A stretch of DNA of 64,000 nucleotides from Calliopum simillimum. Its lineage: Eukaryota > Arthropoda > Insecta > Diptera > Lauxaniidae. How positions within the stretch are numbered: position 1 is the stretch's first letter; every line of letters begins with the position of its first letter. Shown here one piece after another: positions 57,213-64,000 of the stretch. The DNA lies in the NCBI GenBank assembly GCA_951812925.1, contig OX638369.1, forward strand, positions 49,471,061-49,535,060, written 5' to 3'. The notes below the pieces were generated by a model, which saw only the letters and a program-made list of their open reading frames with translations, made no database searches and was not told the DNA's origin. The translations under genes were made by a program, and so were the position numbers.

Positions 57213-59082
57213 AGAGTGGTTCAAATTTTGTATGGAAAAACCAAGAGTGTTAAAAAGTCAAGGTGCGCGCGACTTTTCTGAATCCTTGGATCCTGCTGAT
57301 TACAAAAAGTGCTTTGGAACCAAAAAAAAATTGCTTTTAGATATTCCGCAACGAGCTTGAAGGTACTTTTTTAGGAATTTTTGAGTTTTTGAGTACTTTT
57401 TTTAATTTAAACGCTATATCTTTTTAACCAGATATGGTATTTGCAAAAATTAAATTGCATTTTTGTAAAAATATTTTGAGCCCAATTCTGCATGAATAAT
57501 ACTACATCTACTCCTTCCCAATTTTTTTTATCGGCACTTTAAACATCAAAATTTGTTAATTTTTTGAGATGTTTGCACATTCAAGAACCGACTTTTTTCT
57601 TATTTTGCTCTAGCAAATTTTTTTTTATATTATTATTTTTTTATGCATTAATTTATCTATCAAATAAATCCAACAACTAAGCTATAAGCTTCACTTTACT
57701 TACTAAAAACCGTAAAATATAATCAAATTTGGCCAAAAAAAAAACTTTGAGTTTAAAATTTTCGTGGTGAAACAGAAACAACAATAGTCATTTGCAATGA
57801 ACGTGTTCATAAAAATTCTAAATCCGGTCTCAGAATTGCTCTATCTTACACGGTTTTAGAGATATTCTAACCTAAAAATGCAAAAAACACCGTTTTTGCC
57901 ATTTTTGAAGCTGTTATATCACAACATGGTAACTTTCAGCCTGGTATGGAAGTTAAAAGTGACAGCTTTTTTCTTCAAAACCCAATTTAAATTAAATTGA
58001 TATTTCTTTGTTCCTCCGAAATATCGTAAGCAGAAATAACAAAAAAAACGTGTTTTTTGCACTTTTCAACTTTTAAGGTTAGGATAACTCAGAGGATAAA
58101 AAAGATATCGGTATAATTTAAATTGAATTTTAAAGAATCAGACTGGCACTTTTAACCACTGTACCATTTTTTGCGGTTGGAAGTAACCTTGACTTGTAAT
58201 ATCACTTTAAAAAGAGCAAAAACGGTGTTTCTTATACTTTTATGTAAAAATATCTCCTTAACCGTACAAGATACAGCAATTTTGAGACTGAATTCGGAAT
58301 TAGCATCAACAAATACATCGAAAATGGCTATTTTAGTTTCTTTTTGATTAATTTATTTTTTTAGTTTCCTTAGAAAATCTATGAAAACTATCTGTTAACC
58401 TATTTTTCCAAAAATAACATGAAGTGCAAAGGTTTCGATATTGCGAAGAATGTTGTTTTTCTCAGAAGATTAGGAACTAATGAATTTATAAGAAAAAAGA
58501 GGTACCTTACGTCATCCGATTAAGATATCTTATTTCAATGCCTTGAAAACATGAAAATTCATTTTCTTTTAAGCCCAATTTAATTAAACTTAATTGTTTT
58601 TAGTGAGTAAAAGTGTTACTGAAAGCTTAGTTGTTGAAAGTAATTTAAAGATAAATTAATGCTTAAAAATATAAAAATTTAAAAAAAAATTTCCTAGAGC
58701 AAAATAAGAAAAAAATCGGTTCTTGAATGTGCAAACACCTCAAAAAATTAACAAATTTTGAAGTTTAAAGTGCTGCTAAAAAAAAATTGGGAAAGACCAG
58801 ATTAATTATTATTGATGCAAAATTTGACTCAAAATATTTTTACAAAAATGCAATTTAATTTTTGTAAATACCTTATCTGGTTAAAAAGATATAGCGTTTA
58901 CATTAAAAAAAGTACTAAAAAACTCAAAAATTCCTAAAAAAATACCTTCAAGCTCGTTGCGGAATATCTAAACGCAATTTTGTTTTGGTTCCAAAGCACT
59001 TTTTGTAATCAGCAGGATCCAAGGATTCAGAAAAGTCGCGCGCACCTTGACTTTTTAACACTTTCGGATTTTGGACCACTCT
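57213..59082. mobile_element. Long-inverted-repeat element with AGAGTGGTTC ends (1870 bp)
   Basis: AGAGTGGTTCAAATTTTGTA at 57213 and its complement (GATTTTGGACCACTCT, ending 59082). Arms of about 400 bp are marked by AAGTCAAGGTGCGCGCGACT / AGTCGCGCGCACCTTGACTT, GGATCCTGCTGATTACAAAA / TTTTGTAATCAGCAGGATCC and AGATATTCCGCAACGAGCTT / AAGCTCGTTGCGGAATATCT. Flanks are AATATATACT on both sides (57203-57212, 59083-59092). It sits just after the piggyBac transposase stop. An inner pair of related inverted stretches lies at about 57810 and 58300. Non-coding. Confidence 0.93.
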
Positions 59083-59239
59083 AATATATACTTTAGTATA
59101 TGTAAATTAAATTTTTTTTTAATAAAATTAAGAAAATGTACAATTTTAGATCAAAACCCGTAAGAATATGTGTGGGGTCTGGCCAGACCCCTGAGTACCT
59201 AATGTGACAAAATTAAGTGGTGACAACATGAGGGTTAAG

Positions 59240-61123
59240 TGATACTAACACAAAAAATCCTGGTGGCAATACTGAAAGTCTTGTAAAATTTTAAAAAAGT
59301 TGATCTGAGCGTTTCTGAAACCAAAAATTTCAATTTAGTCAAAAAAGTATGAGCTAAATTAAATTTATGTTGAATTTTTAAAAAGTTTATTTAAGCGTTT
59401 TAAGACTAAAATTTTTATTTTTATTTTTTAAATGAATAGTTTAAGCAAAAACTAACAACAAAAAATCCGAGTGGAGGGTTACTAAACGGAGAAGGATGAA
59501 ATGTTGTAAAAAAACGACGGAGAATGATTAAACGGAGAATGACGAAATGTTGCAAAAACAGTAATATCATAATGAAAAATTTGATACTGGTGGATAGGCC
59601 CTCTAATTGTTTATTGATTTAATGATATAAAGATTAAATAATATGTTACCACTTGCATTCTTTACAAAATTTTTAAACTTTTTTAAAAAAAAAACACACA
59701 CGAACAGTCATTATCAAAAAAACCAAACCGACTCAACTGAAAATACACTATCAGTTTTTACTAATATTTAAAAAAAAATACAGTTAGACTAAGAAAAACT
59801 GAGCGGAGATAGTCCAAAATTAGGGACCATCTTCAATGTTTGTCAATTCTACATATATACAAAAAACTTTTCGAAGAGTTAACACAGAAAAACGGTAACT
59901 GAAATATGTATATATACAGACAATGTCGTATAAGTTATTTTGAAAAAATAACGTAATATGCGAAACGGGCAAATTAAGTGTACTAAGAAATGGTTAGGGA
60001 CAGGACGGAGAGTGAGTTTTTAACATTTTATGTTATGATTTCATAGTAAAATATAAAAAACAATTTTTTTAAGCTACAGAAACTCTGGGTAAGTATCTGT
60101 TTTAAATAGTTAAAGTATCAAATTTTAAATTTAAACTTGGTTTTGAGCCCGGGGACATTGAATGGTAAATTTTTTGGAGCATTACCTTTCGTAGATATCG
60201 AAAAGTGGCACAAGCGCTCTTTTAAGTACTATCGGCTCTATTTGGATTAGCTGATGATTCGTAAAAGTTAGTCATTTCACGTTTTTTATTGGCCAGTGTA
60301 AATTTAGCTGAACAACATAATAAATTTTCATTCAGATTAGCCTTTGTTTGAACAGTATATTATTTAAAAACTAAAAAAATAGATTTTAAACAATTTACAG
60401 ACATACATTTTATTTTACATGAATCTGCCATAATTAAAAAATTGTTATATCCTACAAAAAAATAAGCGAGCATTTATGTAACTCACATTTTTATCTGTTT
60501 TATGGTGTAAATTCTGTCAGCAACAGAAAAACCCAATAAAAAGTGAAATTTGTAATATTTGTAACAACAGCAGCTAGTGCAAGTATGTACGTGGGTATAT
60601 AAATTTTTATTAAAAATATTCTTAAAACCATATCAAATAACTGTCTGAAAGAGGAAAAAACCAAAATAAAAATTCAAATTTATTTAATAATATTTTATGA
60701 AATTCGGTATGGAGTGCAAAAAATTGTATACTCGTAGGAAAACTGAAATGGAGAAAATATTTACTTTTTTGTAATATTTTTGGGTAATGGATTCTTTTCG
60801 TTTTAACGGTAAAATGATCTCAATTGATTTGTTTTAATTTCAGTAAAAATAATAAATTTCAATTGAGCCGTTTAAAAACAAAAAAAACTTTAAAATAACT
60901 GATTTACATTGCTGAAATGTTTTGTTCTTATTGAGTTTTACTATTTTATTAAATTTCAAGAAAATTTTAGTTTCATTGACTTTTTATTTAAACAAAATGA
61001 TCCTTTCATTTCACATTACTAAGTAAAAACTTTTCAGTACATATAAAGCAATACATCATCTTAATTGCACTGTAATCAAACTTAACTGCAATCCAACGTA
61101 CAATACATATGAGTGCATGTGCG
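59240..61123. other. Unassigned AT-rich sequence with one short tandem repeat
   Basis: Two units of about 47 bp at 59478-59566 share TAAACGGAGAA, GA(T)GAAATGTTG and AAAAA. Otherwise nothing supported. Confidence 0.55.
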
Positions 61124-61486
61124 TATACAGGGTGGACAGAAATCGATAGAACACCAGGAAATGTAAGATTCCTGCGACTATTCTAAATAACTTTTCTTAG
61201 TTCAGTTTTTCGAAATTCGCAAAACCAACGGAGTTATTGGAGTATGTCCATGATGGGACAAAAATTATGTCCTACTGTGAATTGCCAGACATTTTCTTAG
61301 AAATAAATAAAATTGGGGCTGTGTTCACAAACAGTTTGAATGCTGATGTGAAATTGATGGCCTTGAGTTGAAAAATTAATATCGGTCGAATTACTTATTA
61401 TGGAACTAAGAAAAGTTCTTAGTAAAACTCCAAGGAATCTTAAATTTTCAAGTATTCTACCGATTTCCTCCCACCCTGTATACCAT
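61124..61486. mobile_element. MITE with TATACAGGGTGG ends (about 360 bp)
   Basis: TATACAGGGTGGACAGAAAT at the left and the complement of TATACAGGGTGGGAGGAAAT at the right, continuing as a diverged inverted repeat of about 90 bp (ATCG-TAGAA-AC, TTAAGATTCCT, ACTTTTCTTAGTTC). TA or TATA flanks suggest a short AT target. Open frames on both strands inside it are not recognisable. A half copy is at 46846. Confidence 0.85.
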
Positions 61487-62412
61487 CTGCTCGTGATAGA
61501 CAAAACCTTAAAGAAAACTTTACAAACATTTTCAGTTTCTTCTGTAAACGATTTTTTCGATGGTTTTTGCAACTACAAGGGTAAGACCGCGGGAAGTGAC
61601 GCCTTAGGTGACATGGCACCTCTCTCATGTTCAATACTTGCAGCTTTTATAGCATTCAAATATGGTCACAGTTTAATTCAACTGCGAGAGAGTTTTCGTG
61701 GTGAGTAGTTCGATGTAAAAGCAAAAACTCTGGCAACAAACCCTCAAAAGCCATCTAGGGTGATAAATTACCCATCATATGGTGCAATTTCACCCGTAGT
61801 CTCGGGCCGTTTAGCACTTTATAGCATTTTTTTAAATAAGCAAAAAACATATTTGCAAGAATTCTAATTTTAATTGCAGAACCATTTTTTGTTTTAAATT
61901 AAGACTGAATTCGTGTTTAGTTTCTATAGCAGCTCAACAAAAAAAGTACCATATCTCTCGGGTTCACCCTATGCATAAGGTATTGTACATGAAGCAAAAC
62001 ACGTCAAGTGTACCAGCTGAAATTTTTTTTTGTCTCTGATTTCTCTCAAATTTGACAATATGGTAGATCCGGTGTGCAAGAACAATAATCCGAGAGGATT
62101 TGGTCCTAGTATCAGTTCTTCTTAACATACATGGTGTTGGCGTTTTTAGTCATTTTCATGAAAACGGTGTTTTATTCAAAAATTTATAACTTACACCAAA
62201 GTTTGGAAAAATATATATATGTAAGTAAATGGTCCCATTAATTTTTAAGTGTTCTTTTTATAAAAAAAATATTACTTGGTGAAAAAATTTTTTTTACGAA
62301 AAATTTTTTAAATCTAAAATACTTTTGAATCTTTTTTAAAAAAAAACCCCTTTCAATTTATTTTAAAAGTACTTTAAATTAAAGCATAATTTATAAGCTT
62401 TAAAATGATGTA
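61487..62412. other. Unassigned AT-rich sequence
   Basis: No supported gene or repeat. Confidence 0.6.
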
Positions 62413-64000
62413 AGAATCAAGATGGGATTCGGTCACCCATGGCAGGCAAAACCCTTTGTTTAATCAAGAGGAAGGCATCTTATGAAAAAACTGTACTAGG
62501 CATAAAATGCTAAGAATCGTTGAAGAAATACGTATAGCCCTGGAAAATTAGACGAAAAAAGATCTGCTGTGCGAAATAATTCTAAGTGAATTTTTTTCAC
62601 CGAAATTGTCTTTATTAAAGCATGATGAATAAAGTGAAAAAAGTCCATTGAAGTCCATTGCGCGCATAAAAAGTTATTCATGCTCAAAGGTCGCTAAAAT
62701 CAGTTTTTGCAAATATCCCGCTAACGCAAACATTTACAGAAAAATTTTTCTCCACAATTTTGTAACACAGAAAATTTTCTATGTAAAGATGTAAGAAATG
62801 TTTTCGTGAAGCTTATAGTTTAGGCGAAACCCTAATTAAAAAGTTATGCACAGTTTTTATATGTAAATGCTGCGTATAAGTTCATACTAAAATATCTTAC
62901 TTTTAAAACTGCGAATACTCTTTAACGAGGAGTCGCACAAAATAACTTAAAAAACCGTTCAAAAGATAACTGGATTCTGTATACAATGTATTAAACTTTT
63001 CTTGGAGCCACTCATGGTCTAAAAGATATTCTTCAAAAACCGTTAAGGTTTCGAAAATACTGTTTTTTGAATGATATACGTATCTCTAAAACGGTAAGTC
63101 ATACGATAAAAAGCATCAATTTGTAGATAATCACAAGATCTACAAAAAGTAAGCCATATGTGTACACATAGAATCAACCGTTAAAAAGATATTCAAAAAA
63201 AAACCCTTTTTTATTGAATAACTTCTAAACGGTTATTTTCAATGTGTACACATATGGCCTACTTTTTGTAGATCTTATGATTCTTTACCAAATTGTTGTT
63301 GTTGCTTTTTATCGTATGACTTACCGTTTCAGAGATATCCTTCAAAAACCAGTATTTTCGAAACCTTAACGGTTTTTGAACAATATCCTTTAGACAATGA
63401 GTGCCTCCAAAAAAAATTTAATACGGTGCATACAGAACCCAATTATCTTTTGAAAGATTTTTAAATTTTTTTTGTACGATTCCTCGTTAAAGAGTATTCG
63501 CAATTTTGAAAGTAAGATATTTTAATATGAAATTATACGTTACAAAATTGTGAAGAAAATTTTTTCTGTAAATGTTTGCGTTAGCGAGATATTTGCAAAA
63601 AAACTGATTTTAGCGACCTTTGAGCCTGAATAACTTTGTATGCGCACAATGGGCTTCAATTAACTTTTGACGCATTATTAAACATGCTTAAATAAATATA
63701 ATTTCGGTGAAAAAAAAATCACTTGGAATTTTTTTGCAGAAAAATTTTCCTGGGCTACGCATGAATTTTTATGGAATTTTTTTAAACTTTTTTTTTGAAT
63801 AATTTTTGAAAATTATTCAATTAAAAAAAAAGAAATTTTTTAACTTTCCGAAAAATTCCCAAAAATTTCACACCTTTTTCTTTGACGATTCTAAGCATTT
63901 TGTGCCTAGTACACATTTTACGTAAGATGCCTTCCTCTTGCCTGCTGCGGGCAATCAAAAACTCTCATCTAGCGATCGAATCCCATCTTGAGTTATACAT
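62413..64000. mobile_element. Giant hairpin / foldback element, continuing past the window end
   Basis: Two arms of about 790 bp meet near 63206 with almost no loop. Paired landmarks: CAAGATGGGATTCG / CGAATCCCATCTTG (62420, 63978), GAGGAAGGCATCTTA / TAAGATGCCTTCCTC, TTTTAGCGACCTTTGAG type sequence (62685, 63611), CTCTTTAACGAGGA / TCCTCGTTAAAGAG, GGTAAGTCATACGATAAAAA / TTTTTATCGTATGACTTACC and ATATGTGTACACAT / ATGTGTACACATAT. The arms differ by scattered substitutions and indels. The right arm reaches the last bases of the window, so the full end and target site are outside. No coding sequence. Confidence 0.92.

Larger units (their letters stand above)
53797..59234 (+). mobile_element. piggyBac-like transposon carrying two younger insertions (5.4 kb)
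   Basis: Bounded by TTAA on both sides (53793-53796, 59235-59238), the target duplication of the piggyBac superfamily. The left end begins CCCTTAAACGAACCCTGG and the right end is the complement of CCCTCATGTTGTCACC. Subterminal GGGGTCTGGCCAGACCC palindromes lie near both ends (about 53814 and 59174), with another GGGGTCTAGCCAGACCCC at about 54002. Without the Tc1-like insert and the inverted-repeat element the host is about 1.9 kb, shorter than typical full-length piggyBacs, so the transposase N-terminal region is missing. Confidence 0.93.

Overview
This 64 kb window is AT-rich eukaryotic DNA, almost certainly from a higher fly (Diptera, Brachycera). The evidence is mini-me-type elements with (TA)n and GTCY tracts, mariner, Tc1-like, DD37E-type and piggyBac-like transposons, hAT-type MITEs, a 66-bp intron inside a transposase remnant, and long pentamer satellites. 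I find no protein-coding host gene, rRNA gene or functional tRNA gene that I can support. The coding signals I recognise are broken transposases and reverse transcriptases. The window reads as a gene-poor intergenic, intronic or pericentromeric stretch built from nested mobile elements and satellite DNA.

Layout. 1-1556: hexamer then pentamer satellite. 2630-3360: remnant of an RNase H-bearing non-LTR retrotransposon on the minus strand. 4540-5140: a putative element with a tRNA-like B box. 7588-8410: heptamer satellite with a higher-order period near 240 bp. 10.5-13.1 kb: two copies of a short MITE, an RTE/SINE-like tail, and nested inverted repeats split by a hAT-type MITE. 15.77-17.45 kb: dead DD37E-type Tc1/mariner transposon split by a second copy of that MITE. 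18.7-19.57 kb: minus-strand mini-me-like copy and a TA-flanked inverted-repeat element with a tRNA-like core. 24.46-38.58 kb: two (AAATC)n arrays, each followed by the same 3.3-kb segment (offset 8195 bp), with a block of 473-bp repeats between them. 39-41 kb: mini-me-like composite and the third hAT-type MITE. 42.3-43.0 kb: deletion-derivative mariner. 43.75-44.24 kb: inverted minisatellite. 45.9-46.7 kb: second tRNA-cored inverted-repeat element. 46.8-48.7 kb: hairpin and an AGAGCGG-ended element. 49.9-53.0 kb: minus-strand non-LTR retrotransposon whose reverse transcriptase is split by a 962-bp foldback element. 53.8-59.2 kb: piggyBac-like element holding a Tc1-like element in its transposase and a 1.87-kb long-inverted-repeat element downstream of it. 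61.1-61.5 kb: ACAGGGTGG-type MITE. 62.4-64.0 kb: a hairpin of about 1.6 kb running to the window edge.

The main biological content is insertion history. In four cases removing the younger insert plus one target-site copy restores the host element, three of them in reading frame, so relative ages can be read directly. The most unusual items are the pair of TA-flanked elements with a minus-strand tRNA-like core, the Tc1-like element whose inverted repeats have grown to include the transposase 3' end, several long hairpins that could feed endo-siRNA production, and the 3.3-kb duplication whose copies look identical while the linked satellite differs by eight pentamers.
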